Source of the DNA: Aeromicrobium yanjiei | GTDB lineage: Bacteria; Actinomycetota; Actinomycetes; Propionibacteriales; Nocardioidaceae | Assembly (NCBI RefSeq): GCF_009649075.1 | Contig: NZ_CP045737.1 | Location: 1,240,001-1,304,000, forward strand | Reading direction: 5' to 3' | Length of the DNA stretch: 64,000 nucleotides | Shown here: positions 8,349-16,517 of the stretch, one piece after another | How positions within the stretch are numbered: position 1 is the first letter of the stretch | How the letters are laid out: every line of letters starts with the position of its first letter | Program-made: the position numbers and the translations under genes | The notes under the pieces: model-generated | What the model was told of the DNA's origin: nothing | The model's database searches: none | Seen by the model: only the letters and a program-made list of their open reading frames with translations

Positions 8349-9482
8349 ATGCGCAGGAGCGTCCGGGCGGTCATCGCCCTGGTCATCACGGTGCTGGCGG
8401 CCTCGCTGCTCGCCGCACCTGCCAGCGCGGCGGACGAGGCCATCGTGCCCGGCACGCCGACCGTGTCCGGACGCGCGCAGTACGACGGGACGCTGACTGC
8501 GGTCCCCGGTGCGTGGACGCCCGGCGACGTCACGTTCTCGTACCAGTGGCTGCGTGACGGCGCACCGGTCGGGAGCGACTCACCGGCCAACGTCACGCGC
8601 CGGCTCACGAGCACGAACGACATCGGGCGGACGTACGCGGTGCGGGTGACGGCGACCCGGGACGGCTCGGCGCCCGTGGCGGCGACCAGCGCCAGGACCC
8701 GCCCGGTCGCGAAGGGAACGATCACCCGCACGGCTCGGCCGAAGATCTCGGGCAGCCCCAGGTACGGGCACCGGCTCACCGGCACATCGGGGTCGTGGTC
8801 ACGAGGTGTGCGGTTGGAGTACCGCTGGCTGCGCAACGACAAGCCCATCAGCGGTGCCACGGGCCGCCACCACACGGTCGGTCCCTCGGACGTGGGCGCG
8901 AAGATCCGCTTCCGGGTCAAGGCCAAGCGCACCGGCTACTCGACCGCGACGGCACGATCGACCGCGGTGACCGGGCAGCACGTCCGCAGCGTCCGCAAGG
9001 TCGTCACCTACCGGGTCGCGACCCGCGGCTCGATCAGCACGAGCCTGACGACGTTCAAGAGGCAGGCCCAGGAGACGTATGACGACCCGCGGGGCTGGCG
9101 CGCGATGGGTGTGCGGTTCAAGCGGGTGTCGAAGGGCGGTGACTTCACCCTCGTGCTCAGCCAGGCCTCGAAGGTCCCGAGCTTCTCCTCCGGGTGCAGC
9201 TCGACCTACAGCTGCCGGGTGGGACGCAACGTCATCATCAACCAGACCCGCTGGCTCAAGGCCAGCCCGGCCTGGAAATCCCGCAAGGGATCGGTGCGCA
9301 GCTATCGCCACCTGGTGGTCAACCACGAGACCGGGCACTGGTTCGGTCGCGGCCACGTGGGGTGCGGAGGCAAGGGCCAGGCCGCGCCGGTGATGCAGCA
9401 GCAGTCCAAGGGGCTCGGCGGCTGCACGATCAACCCGTGGCCCAAGAAGAACGAGCTCCACGCCCCCCGCTACGGCTGGTGA
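8349..9482 (+). CDS. Secreted protein with Ig-like repeats and DUF3152 metzincin-like domain
   Basis: The 377-residue protein has an arginine-led signal peptide (about residues 1-28, ending APASAADE). Two tandem roughly 90-residue repeats follow, each with a Y-W-L-R-D/N core (YQWLRDG, YRWLRND). A C-terminal DUF3152-type domain starts near residue 220. The motif HETGHWFGRGH at 326-336 matches the metzincin zinc pattern HExxHxxGxxH. Two cysteine pairs (CSSTYSC, and CGGKG...GGC) may form disulphides. ATG 8349 is chosen over an in-frame GTG at 8334 because GGGGAG lies 7 nt upstream and the signal peptide starts there. A secreted zinc peptidase is the likely role but no substrate is known. Confidence 0.82.
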   Translation: MRRSVRAVIALVITVLAASLLAAPASAADEAIVPGTPTVSGRAQYDGTLTAVPGAWTPGDVTFSYQWLRDGAPVGSDSPANVTRRLTSTNDIGRTYAVRVTATRDGSAPVAATSARTRPVAKGTITRTARPKISGSPRYGHRLTGTSGSWSRGVRLEYRWLRNDKPISGATGRHHTVGPSDVGAKIRFRVKAKRTGYSTATARSTAVTGQHVRSVRKVVTYRVATRGSISTSLTTFKRQAQETYDDPRGWRAMGVRFKRVSKGGDFTLVLSQASKVPSFSSGCSSTYSCRVGRNVIINQTRWLKASPAWKSRKGSVRSYRHLVVNHETGHWFGRGHVGCGGKGQAAPVMQQQSKGLGGCTINPWPKKNELHAPRYGW

Positions 9483-9494
9483 CCGGGGCGGAGG

Positions 9495-9779
9495 CTAGCC
9501 GGCCTTCTGTGCCTGGAGGATGCTGTCGCGCTCGTTGATCGTCAGACCGCCCCAGACGCCGTACGGCTCGCGGACGGCCAGCGCGTGCTCGAGGCACTGC
9601 TGCACGACCGGGCACACCGCGCACAGGGCCTTGGCGGCCGACTCGCGGGCGCGGCGACGGGGTCCGCGCTCGGCGTCGGGGGAGAAGAACGTCTCCGGGT
9701 CGGCCCCGCGGCACGCACCGTCGTACTGCCACTCGTAGGTCTCCTGGATGGGCATCGGCAGACGCGAGATGGAAGCCAT
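9495..9779 (-). CDS. WhiB-family iron-sulphur regulator, WhiD/WhiB3-like
   Basis: The 94-residue protein has the four WhiB cysteines (C23, C53, C56, C62; CRGAD and CAVCPVVQQC) that hold a [4Fe-4S] cluster, and the GVWGG turn. Its opening (SRLPMPIQETYEWQYDGACR) and the AVREPYGVWGGLT stretch are closest to WhiD/WhiB3, not WhiB1 or WhiB7. WhiB3 senses redox and controls lipid synthesis in mycobacteria. Here the gene is 3 bp behind the methyltransferase gene, with a GAGGTG ribosome binding site inside that gap region, so it is the last gene of a lipid-modification operon. It could feed redox state back to that operon (inference). Confidence 0.9.
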   Translation of the reverse strand: MASISRLPMPIQETYEWQYDGACRGADPETFFSPDAERGPRRRARESAAKALCAVCPVVQQCLEHALAVREPYGVWGGLTINERDSILQAQKAG

Positions 9780-9782
9780 GGC

Positions 9783-11012
9783 TCACACCTCGCTCGGGCG
9801 CGACATGCGCAGCTGGAAGACGTCGATGTAGCCGGCCGCGAAGCCCGCCTCGCAGTACGCCAGGTAGAACTCCCACATCCGTCTGAACGTCTCGTCGAAG
9901 CCCTGGTCGTGGATCGTGGCCCAGTTGGCGTTGAACCTCTCGCGCCACTGTCGCAACGTGCGGGCGTAGTCCTGACCCAGCGACCGCTGGTCGGTCACCG
10001 CGAGCGTCGTGTGATCGGCCAGCGTGTGGTCGATCGCCTCGAGGGACGGGATCAGGCCGCCCGGGAAGATGTACTTCTGGATCCAGCCGTACGAGTCGCG
10101 CGTGGCCAGGTAGCGGTGGTGGGCCATCGTGATGGCCTGGATCGAGACCTTGCCGCCGGGGGCCAGGAGCCGGTCGATCGTGGCGAAGTACGTCGGCCAG
10201 TACTCCTCGCCGACCGCCTCGATCATCTCGACGCTGACGATCGCGTCGTACTGACCGGTGACCTCGCGATAGTCCATGAGCCGCAGGTCGACCTCGACGC
10301 CTGCGTCGGCGAACCGCTCCTCCGCGAGGACGGCCTGCTCCTTGGACAGCGTGATCGTGGTGACGTCGGCGCCGCGCTGGGCCGCGCGGATCGCGAGGGC
10401 GCCCCAGCCGCTGCCGATCTCGAGCAGCCGGGTGCCGGCGGTGACGCCGGCCTGGTCGAGGATGCCGTCGATCTTGTGCATCTGGGCGGCCTCGAGGTCC
10501 TGGTCGGGCGTCGCGAACCAGGCGGCCGAGTACGTCATCGAGGGGTCGAGGAACTGCGCGAACAGATCGTTGGACAGGTCGTAGTGGGCCTCGATGTTCT
10601 TTTTCGAGCCGGTCAGCGAGTTGCGCTGCTGGTGCGGCAGCTTCTCGTCGACGAAGACCCGGAACTTCTGCAGGGGCACCGGCACGATCGTGGCCATGCG
10701 CTCGGCGAACGGCCGCAGGAGGTCGGCCAGGTCGGTGTCGGGGCCGGCCGTCCAGTCGCCGGCCATGTAGGCCTCGCCGAAGCCGATCTTGCTGCCGGCG
10801 CCGAGCCGCGCGAAGAACGCCTTGGGGCGCACGATGCGCATCTCGGGCGAGGACGCGTCGCCCGCGCCCCAGACCGTCCCGTCGGAGAACGTCAGACGGA
10901 CCGGGACGTGCTTGGCCGTCGGGCGGAGGATGGCACGTGCGGCGCGCGCCTTGAGCGGGGTGCGAGGGGTGTGGGCGATGCCGGGCCAACGAGCGGTGGC
11001 GAGCTGCGTCAT
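9783..11012 (-). CDS. Cyclopropane-fatty-acid synthase family SAM methyltransferase
   Basis: The 409-residue cytosolic/membrane-associated enzyme transfers a methyl group from S-adenosylmethionine to the double bond of phospholipid acyl chains. The SAM motif LLEIGSGWGALAIRA is central. Family segments SKKNIEAHYDLSNDLFAQFLD and FPGGLIPSLEAI bracket it. The ATG at 11012 overlaps the upstream stop by 4 nt (ATGA). M. tuberculosis UfaA1 (Rv0447c) has the same two upstream partners, a DUF1365 protein and an FAD oxidoreductase. UfaA1-type enzymes have been linked to tuberculostearic (10-methyl) acid as well as cyclopropanes, so the product could be either. A redox partner is in the operon. Confidence 0.9.
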   Translation of the reverse strand: MTQLATARWPGIAHTPRTPLKARAARAILRPTAKHVPVRLTFSDGTVWGAGDASSPEMRIVRPKAFFARLGAGSKIGFGEAYMAGDWTAGPDTDLADLLRPFAERMATIVPVPLQKFRVFVDEKLPHQQRNSLTGSKKNIEAHYDLSNDLFAQFLDPSMTYSAAWFATPDQDLEAAQMHKIDGILDQAGVTAGTRLLEIGSGWGALAIRAAQRGADVTTITLSKEQAVLAEERFADAGVEVDLRLMDYREVTGQYDAIVSVEMIEAVGEEYWPTYFATIDRLLAPGGKVSIQAITMAHHRYLATRDSYGWIQKYIFPGGLIPSLEAIDHTLADHTTLAVTDQRSLGQDYARTLRQWRERFNANWATIHDQGFDETFRRMWEFYLAYCEAGFAAGYIDVFQLRMSRPSEV

Positions 11013-11779
11013 CGGGTGCCTTCCTGCGGTTCGTACGCCGGTCGCGGAACGACCGGCAGTCTGCGGATCCAGAGCCATGCACCGTGTATTCGGATCAGAA
11101 GGCTGGTGCGATGGGTCATGAATGGCATCTTGATGAGAAGTTCTGCGAGGTGCCGCCGGGTGGCCGGTCGGGGCGTCCCGCGGAAGGTCGCGCTGAACAC
11201 CGCCTCGCCGTCGTGACGCAGCACGATGCTGGACGAGATCTGCTCGGCTGCCAGCACGAATCGCAGGTCGTACCTGCCCTCGACCGCGAAGAACGGCGAG
11301 ACGTAGAACGCCTTGTCGACCTCGGTGCGGCCGGCGTCGTCGGGCTGCAGGAGGTACGCGTGCCGCTCGCCGTACGTGTTGTGCACCTCCGCGACGATGC
11401 AGGCCAGCGATCCGTCCGGTGCGATGGCCCAGAAGACGCTGAGCGGGTCGAACGTGTGACCCAGCACTCGCGCGTTGGCGAGCATCAGCAGTCGGCAGCC
11501 GGTCACGTCAACGCCGTGGGCGGCGCAGAACCGCTCGATGTTGGCGCGGATCGTGGCGCCGGGGTCGCCGATGTGGTCCGCGGCGCGGAACGTCGAGAAC
11601 GCGCTGAACGGGCGGCCCATGCGCGGCAGGTCGTCCACGTCGACCAGCCACTGGTAGACGCGGTGCGAGAACCGGTGACGCAGCGGGGTGCGCCGGGTGT
11701 GCGCGACGGTGCCCTCCACCAGGGCCGGCAGCTGGGGGAGCGTCCGGAGCCCGCCCTCGGGCTGGACCGTGCTCACCAT
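11009..11779 (-). CDS. DUF1365 family protein
   Basis: The 256-residue protein has family landmarks HTRRTPLRHRFSHRVYQWLVD near the N-terminus, then LLMLANARVLGHTFDPLSVFW and a central VHNTYGERHAYLL. Function is unestablished; the family is almost always linked to CFA synthases and FAD oxidoreductases, suggesting a part in modifying lipid acyl chains. Start ATG 11779 overlaps the stop of the FAD oxidoreductase by 7 nt, and its own stop overlaps the methyltransferase start. Translational coupling of the three genes is therefore expected. Confidence 0.88.
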   Translation of the reverse strand: MVSTVQPEGGLRTLPQLPALVEGTVAHTRRTPLRHRFSHRVYQWLVDVDDLPRMGRPFSAFSTFRAADHIGDPGATIRANIERFCAAHGVDVTGCRLLMLANARVLGHTFDPLSVFWAIAPDGSLACIVAEVHNTYGERHAYLLQPDDAGRTEVDKAFYVSPFFAVEGRYDLRFVLAAEQISSSIVLRHDGEAVFSATFRGTPRPATRRHLAELLIKMPFMTHRTSLLIRIHGAWLWIRRLPVVPRPAYEPQEGTR

Positions 11780-13050
11780 GGGGATCCCAGCGCCTCCGCA
11801 GCCGCGACGCCCGAGCGGCAACCGTCCTCGTGGAATCCCCAACCGTGGTACGCCCCCGCGAACACGGTCTGCTCGCTCGAGAGGGCCGCGAGACCGGCCT
11901 GGGCGGCCACCGACTCCGTGGTGTAGATCGGGTGCGTGTACGCCATGGTCGCCACGACGGTCGTGGGATCGATGCTCTCGGTCGAGTTGAGGGTCACGAG
12001 GAACGGGTCGGTGCTCTCGATGCCCTGCAGCCGGTTCATCCAGTAGGTGACGGCCGAGTGCTCGCTGCGGGTCGAGCAGTCGTCCATCCGGTAGTTCCAG
12101 GCCGAGCGCGCCGCCTCGGCGCCGGGCAGCAGCGACGGGTCGCGGTGCAGCACGACCTCGTTGTCGGAGTAGGCGAACGCCCCCAGCACGCGGCGCTCCT
12201 CGTCGCTGGGATCGGTGAGCAGCGCGAGCGCGTCGTTCGCGTGCGTGGCGATGACCACGGCATCGGCGTGGTGGAGGTCGCCGTTGGTGTCGATCAGCTC
12301 GACCTGGTCGGGCTTGCGGGTGACCGACCGGATGCCGACCCCGGTGCGCACGTCGCCGATCGCGTCGACGACCTTGTCGACGTACGTGCCCGATCCGCCG
12401 ACGACCGTGAACCACTGGGGCGAGCCCTTGATGGACAAGAAGCCGTGGTGCTTGAGGAACTCGAACAGATAGCGCGCGGGGTAGGACAACGCGGTCTCGT
12501 GCCCGGACGACCACACGCACGACACGACCGGGATCGCGTAGTGGGAGATGAAGTGGTCCGAGAAGCCGTTGATGCGCAGGAAGTCCCCGTACGTCAGGGG
12601 GTCCGTCGGTGACTCCTCGGAGTCGAGCAGCCGGTTGGCCAGTCGCCCGAACCTCTTCACCGCGAGCAGCAGGCGCAGGTGGCGCACGTCCAGGAGGCGT
12701 CGCCTCTGGGCGAACACGCCCTTGCCGCCGCGCCCGCCGGCGTACTCGAGCCCGCAGCCGTCGCAGCGGATGCTCATGCTCATCTCGGTGGGGTGCACCT
12801 CGACGTCGAGCTCCGCGAAGAGGCGCCGCAGCAGGGGATAGGTCCGGTCGTTGTGGACGATGAAGCCGCTGTCGACGCGGTGGGTCGCGTCCGCACCCTC
12901 GACCGTGTGGGTGTGGGCGTGGCCACCGACCCGCCCGTCGGACTCGAAGACCGTGACGTCGTGGTCCCGGCGAAGGAGATAGGCGGCGGTGAGACCCGAG
13001 ACGCCGGATCCGATGACAGCGACCCGGCGCCGGGCAGAGGACGATTCCAT
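11773..13050 (-). CDS. FAD-dependent amine-oxidase-like oxidoreductase
   Basis: The 425-residue protein opens with a dinucleotide-binding fold, VAVIGSGVSGLTAAYLL, followed by the acidic VFESDGRVGGHAHTH. The C-terminal FAD segment reads TVFAGAYHGWGFHEDGC. It belongs to the NAD(P)-binding/amine oxidase group that accompanies CFA synthases, like Rv0449c. A plausible task is reduction or oxidation of the methylated acyl intermediate, which decides whether a methyl-branched or cyclopropane fatty acid results; that is inference. It starts 15 bp behind the small protein gene, within the same operon. Confidence 0.88.
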   Translation of the reverse strand: MESSSARRRVAVIGSGVSGLTAAYLLRRDHDVTVFESDGRVGGHAHTHTVEGADATHRVDSGFIVHNDRTYPLLRRLFAELDVEVHPTEMSMSIRCDGCGLEYAGGRGGKGVFAQRRRLLDVRHLRLLLAVKRFGRLANRLLDSEESPTDPLTYGDFLRINGFSDHFISHYAIPVVSCVWSSGHETALSYPARYLFEFLKHHGFLSIKGSPQWFTVVGGSGTYVDKVVDAIGDVRTGVGIRSVTRKPDQVELIDTNGDLHHADAVVIATHANDALALLTDPSDEERRVLGAFAYSDNEVVLHRDPSLLPGAEAARSAWNYRMDDCSTRSEHSAVTYWMNRLQGIESTDPFLVTLNSTESIDPTTVVATMAYTHPIYTTESVAAQAGLAALSSEQTVFAGAYHGWGFHEDGCRSGVAAAEALGSPW

Positions 13051-13065
13051 GTCGGGGATTCGTCG

Positions 13066-13281
13066 CTAACCGGCAGCCGGATGGGTGTCCTCGACGTCCT
13101 CGTTGGCCCGTTTGCTCGCCTCGGCGATCTCGAAGATCTCCGTGCCGAACGCGCCGACCTCACGCGTGATCTGTCGAGCCGTGTCGAACAAGATGGCCAC
13201 GACGTGGCCGGCACTGCCGATGGCCGCCTCGGTCGACTGCTGCAGGACGTCCTTGACGATCTCTCGCCGACTCAGCGCCAT
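13066..13281 (-). CDS. Small helical protein of unknown function in lipid operon
   Basis: The 71-residue protein is real on context: an AGGAGGGG ribosome binding site stands before ATG 13281, and it fits between two operon genes with gaps of 20 and 15 bp. The sequence is one long amphipathic helix region (STEAAIGSAGHVVAILFDT, then EVGAFGTEIFEIAEASKRAN) ending in an acidic tail. No motif, signal peptide or clear membrane span is present. It could be a small accessory or membrane-surface subunit for the desaturase or methyltransferase, but nothing in the sequence proves this. Confidence 0.8.
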   Translation of the reverse strand: MALSRREIVKDVLQQSTEAAIGSAGHVVAILFDTARQITREVGAFGTEIFEIAEASKRANEDVEDTHPAAG

Positions 13282-13301
13282 GGCGTCCCCTCCTGATTGA
13301 C

Positions 13302-14618
13302 CTAGGAGGCCAAGTGTGACGCACCAGCGGTCTCAAGGCGACGTGCGGCCTCTTCACGCTTGGCGCGGCGCAGCGCCTTGCTCTCGGGGCTGTTGCCGAT
13401 CTTGTAGGGATCGCTGGGCTTCTTGCCGAGCTTGGCCAGCTGGCGGATGACGCTGCCGAGCTGCTTGGAGAGCCGACCCGTGTTGTAGTGCAGGCCGTAC
13501 TTCTCGACCAGACGGTTGACGTCCTCGGCGACCTCGGGGTAGCGACGGGCCGGGATGTCGGGGAACAGGTGGTGCTCGATCTGGTAGCTCAGGTTGCCGG
13601 TCATGACGTGGAACGGCTTGCGACCGGTGATGTTGGCCGAGCCCAGCAGCTGGCGCAGGTACCACTGGCCACGGTTCTCGTTCTGCGCGTCCTCTTCCTT
13701 GAACGTCTCCACCTCGGCCGGGAAGTGGCCGCAGAAGATGATCAGGAAGGTCCACACGTTGCGGATGACGTTGGCCGCGACGTTCGCGCCGAGGATCGCG
13801 ACCGGCGCCCACCAGCCCATGAACGGGACGAGGGCCAGCCCGAGTGCCGGCCAGGCGATGTAGTCCTTGAAGACCTGCTTGCGGATCTTCTTGAACGCGC
13901 GCTTCTTGCGGCCCTCGAAGTCCTCCTTGGAGATCTTGCCGTGCAGGTACTGGTCGAGCTCGACGCCGTGGTACATGATGCCCCACTCGAACACCATCAT
14001 CAGGGCGGTCGCGAGCGGCAGGTTGAAGCGGTGGCTGGGGTACCACGGCTGGTCCTCGTCGATGCGGAACATGTTGTAGCCGATGTCCCGGTCCATGCCG
14101 TGGATGTTGGTGTACGTGTGGTGGATGTAGTTGTGGCCGTGCTTCCAGTCCTGGGCCGGCGCGATGTTGTCCCACTCGTAGCGGGCGCCGTCGATCATCG
14201 GATCGTTCATCCAGTCGTACTGGCCGTGCATGACGTTGTGGCCGATCTCCATGTTGTCGAGGATCTTGGCCACGGCGAGCGAGCCGATGCCTGCGATGAA
14301 CGCCGGCGGGAAGAACGGCATGAAGATGCCGATGCGACCCACGACCTCGGCGCCACGCTGGATGCGGATGACCCGGCGGATGTAGTCGGCGTCCTTCTGT
14401 CCCAGGTCGTCGAGCACGCGCTGGCGCACGGCGTCGAGCTCACGCCCGAACTCCTCGAGCTGCTCGTACGTCATGTAGTCCAGACCGATCGTGGCCGGCC
14501 TCTCGGACGCCGGGTTGATCAGCGTCAGGGGAGCGGTGTTGTGGTTGCTCGCACTCCGCGGCTTGATGGGCGCGTTCTTGGTGAACTTGCGGGTGATGGC
14601 GGTCGTGAGGGCGGCCAT
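13302..14618 (-). CDS. Membrane fatty-acid (acyl-CoA) desaturase, DesA3-like
   Basis: The 438-residue integral membrane di-iron enzyme inserts a cis double bond into acyl-CoA or acyl-lipid. All three histidine boxes are present: H127NVMH131, H162NYIHH167 and QIEHH near residue 350. Two hydrophobic pairs (IGIFMPFFPPAFIAGIGSLA and the block with LALVPFMGWWAPVAILGANV) span the membrane. The next gene upstream, 15 bp away, is a ferredoxin-type reductase, the same pair as DesA3/Rv3230c in M. tuberculosis, where the reductase supplies electrons. GGAG lies 6 nt before ATG 14618. Confidence 0.94.
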   Translation of the reverse strand: MAALTTAITRKFTKNAPIKPRSASNHNTAPLTLINPASERPATIGLDYMTYEQLEEFGRELDAVRQRVLDDLGQKDADYIRRVIRIQRGAEVVGRIGIFMPFFPPAFIAGIGSLAVAKILDNMEIGHNVMHGQYDWMNDPMIDGARYEWDNIAPAQDWKHGHNYIHHTYTNIHGMDRDIGYNMFRIDEDQPWYPSHRFNLPLATALMMVFEWGIMYHGVELDQYLHGKISKEDFEGRKKRAFKKIRKQVFKDYIAWPALGLALVPFMGWWAPVAILGANVAANVIRNVWTFLIIFCGHFPAEVETFKEEDAQNENRGQWYLRQLLGSANITGRKPFHVMTGNLSYQIEHHLFPDIPARRYPEVAEDVNRLVEKYGLHYNTGRLSKQLGSVIRQLAKLGKKPSDPYKIGNSPESKALRRAKREEAARRLETAGASHLAS

Positions 14619-14633
14619 GGTGATCTCCTTGGC

Positions 14634-15722
14634 TCAGAGGGCGACGTTGACGTCGCCGATGGGGACCTGGACACAGATCTTGATGGTCTCGTCGGTGCTT
14701 GCGTTGATCTCGCCGCTGACGACGTGGCGGACGGCGCCGCTGTTCTTCTTGACGGCGCAGGTGTTGCAGACGCCCATGCGGCAGCCGAACTCGGGCTTGA
14801 GGCCCGCTTCCTCGGCCTGGACGAGGATCGTGGCACCGCTGTTGGGGGCCTCGATACCGGCGTCGTCGAACGTGAGCGCGCCGGTCGCGTCCGCAGCGCC
14901 GAGGTCGACGCTCGGCACCTTGAAGTACTCGACGTGCAGCTGCTCGGCGGCGCCGAGCTCGTCGTAGGTGTCACGGACCGACGCGATGAGCCCCGCAGGG
15001 CCGCACGCGTAGGTCAGGGTGGTCGACGGGTCGATGCCGAGGTGCTTGAGGTGGTCGACGTGGAACCGGCCAGCGAGCTCGGCTCCCGGCTCGGGCTCGC
15101 GCGTGTAGACCCGCACGACCCGGAAGTCGGATGTCGCGGCGATCTCGTCGAGCTCGTCGGTGAACATCTCGTCGTCGCGGGAGCGCGCATAGTGCAGGAA
15201 CGTGACGTCGCCCGTGTGGTGGGTGTCGCGCAGCGTGCGGAGCATCGACATGACGGGGGTCGCGCCCGATCCGCCGCTGACGAGCAGGAGCGGGGAGGAG
15301 ACCTCGCGGGGGAGGACGAACTCGCCCTCGGCCTGCGACAGGAAGACGATCGTGCCGGGCTGGAGCTCGTGGTGCAGGAACTGCGAGACGTAGCCGTCGG
15401 GGTGCGCCTTCACCGAGACGCTGAACGTGCCCTTGCCCGCGGTCTGCGAGCTGGAGACCGAGAAGACGCGCACGCGACGCTTGCCGTCGACCTCGACGCC
15501 GAACTGGACGTGCTGGCCGGGACGGAAGCCCTCCCACGCGCCGTTGGGGCGCATGACGACGGTGCTGGCGACGCCGGTCTCACGGCGGACCTCCACGACG
15601 CGGGCGCGGACGTTGCCGGCCGCGAGCATCGGGTGGATCTGCTCGAGGTAGTGATCGACCGTGAACGGAGAGGTCAGGGACGCAACCGGGCGCGAGGTGA
15701 GCGCCTTGCGGATGATGCCCAT
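14634..15722 (-). CDS. FAD/2Fe-2S ferredoxin oxidoreductase, desaturase electron donor
   Basis: The 362-residue protein has an FNR-like FAD domain (RPGQHVQFGVEVDGKRRVR) and an NADPH-binding fold (LLLVSGGSGATPVMSMLRTL). A plant-type [2Fe-2S] domain at the C-terminus has CRMGVCNTCAVKKNSG and a last CVQVPIG. It moves electrons from NADPH to the di-iron centre of the desaturase next door; Rv3230c is the mycobacterial counterpart. It is the first gene of the lipid operon and starts 17 bp from a strong palindrome. A GAGGGG ribosome binding site precedes ATG 15722. Confidence 0.93.
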   Translation of the reverse strand: MGIIRKALTSRPVASLTSPFTVDHYLEQIHPMLAAGNVRARVVEVRRETGVASTVVMRPNGAWEGFRPGQHVQFGVEVDGKRRVRVFSVSSSQTAGKGTFSVSVKAHPDGYVSQFLHHELQPGTIVFLSQAEGEFVLPREVSSPLLLVSGGSGATPVMSMLRTLRDTHHTGDVTFLHYARSRDDEMFTDELDEIAATSDFRVVRVYTREPEPGAELAGRFHVDHLKHLGIDPSTTLTYACGPAGLIASVRDTYDELGAAEQLHVEYFKVPSVDLGAADATGALTFDDAGIEAPNSGATILVQAEEAGLKPEFGCRMGVCNTCAVKKNSGAVRHVVSGEINASTDETIKICVQVPIGDVNVAL

Positions 15723-15738
15723 GCGGACCCCTCACGGG

Positions 15739-15762
15739 TTGAGTGAACGTGCGTACACTCAA
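15739..15762. promoter_or_regulatory. Palindromic operator between lipid operon and TetR gene
   Basis: The 24-bp element has perfect 7-bp arms, TTGAGTG on the left and CACTCAA on the right. The interior is also nearly symmetric (ACG..CGT), so 20 of 24 positions obey the dyad. It lies 17 bp before the reductase start, where bound repressor would block transcription. The TetR gene diverges from it. Its GAGTGAAC half resembles what I recall of DesT sites in Pseudomonas; that comparison is from memory. Confidence 0.8.
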
Positions 15763-15862
15763 AGTCTGCACGAGGTGCCCGCCGGGCGCAACCGACACGC
15801 CGCGTGACCTGACGCACCATCGCGACACCTGTGCACCGAAAGCCCCGCGCTACCCTGACGGC

Positions 15863-16495
15863 ATGACCGAGTCGGCGCAGACAGCCTCGCGCCAGGAGCA
15901 GAAGGAGCGCACCCGACAGGCGATCCTCAGCTCCGCGCTCGAGCTCGCCCAGACGCAGGGCTTCGCGCAGATCAGCCTGCGCCAGGTGGCCCGCCACGCC
16001 GGCATCGTGCCCACGGCCTTCTACCGGCACTTCGACTCGATGGACGAGCTCGGACTGGCACTGGTCGAGCAGTCGTTCTCGACGCTGCGACGGATGATCC
16101 GCGAGGCCCAGCGCGATCCGCAGGTGTTCGAGAACATCATCGACGCCGCAGCCGTGGTCCTGGTCGAGACGGTCAAGCAGAGCAAGGCCCACTTCGCCTT
16201 CGTCGCCCGCGAGCGCGTCGGTGGCTCCGAGGCGGTCAGCCGGGCGATCAATCACGAGCTCGAGCTGTTCGTCAGCGAGCTCGCCGTCGTGCTGGCGCGG
16301 TTGCCCAACATCGAGAACTGGTCGTCCGAGGACGTCCAGATGGTCTCGCGGCTGTTCGTGCGCAACATGGTCTCGAACGCCGAGGAGGTCGTCGCGATGC
16401 CCGACAACCGGCCCGACCTCGAGGAGAAGATCAAGGAGGGCGCGCGCCGGCAGATGCGGCTGATCGTCATCGGGTTCCGCGACTGGCGCAGCTGA
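15863..16495 (+). CDS. TetR-family repressor of fatty-acid desaturation (FasR/DesT-like)
   Basis: The 210-residue protein has a TetR helix-turn-helix at about residues 20-65, with ISLRQVARHAGIVPTAFYRHF typical of the DesT/FabR kind (PTAFYRHF). The C-terminal ligand domain is helical. ATG 15863 is preceded by TACCCT ending 6 nt upstream, fitting a leaderless transcript; there is no Shine-Dalgarno sequence. Orientation opposite to the reductase/desaturase genes and the palindrome at 15739 make it the likely regulator of that operon, probably responding to acyl-CoA saturation as DesT does. The ligand is inference. Confidence 0.9.
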   Translation: MTESAQTASRQEQKERTRQAILSSALELAQTQGFAQISLRQVARHAGIVPTAFYRHFDSMDELGLALVEQSFSTLRRMIREAQRDPQVFENIIDAAAVVLVETVKQSKAHFAFVARERVGGSEAVSRAINHELELFVSELAVVLARLPNIENWSSEDVQMVSRLFVRNMVSNAEEVVAMPDNRPDLEEKIKEGARRQMRLIVIGFRDWRS

Positions 16496-16517
16496 ACCGC
16501 CCGGCAGGTGTCAGCTG
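16489..16517. terminator. Inverted repeat spanning both stop codons
   Basis: CAGCTGA (16489-16495) and TCAGCTG (16511-16517) form a 7-bp stem with a 15-nt loop, partly closed further by ACC/GGT. The arms include the TGA of the TetR gene and, on the other strand, the TGA of the SRPBCC gene. It is the likely shared terminator. Confidence 0.55.

Noticed and set aside
13488..15746. Long plus-strand open frame antisense to the desaturase and reductase
   Set aside because: Composition is Val/Asp/Arg/Leu-rich as expected from the complement of high-GC genes; the minus-strand frames have clear family motifs.
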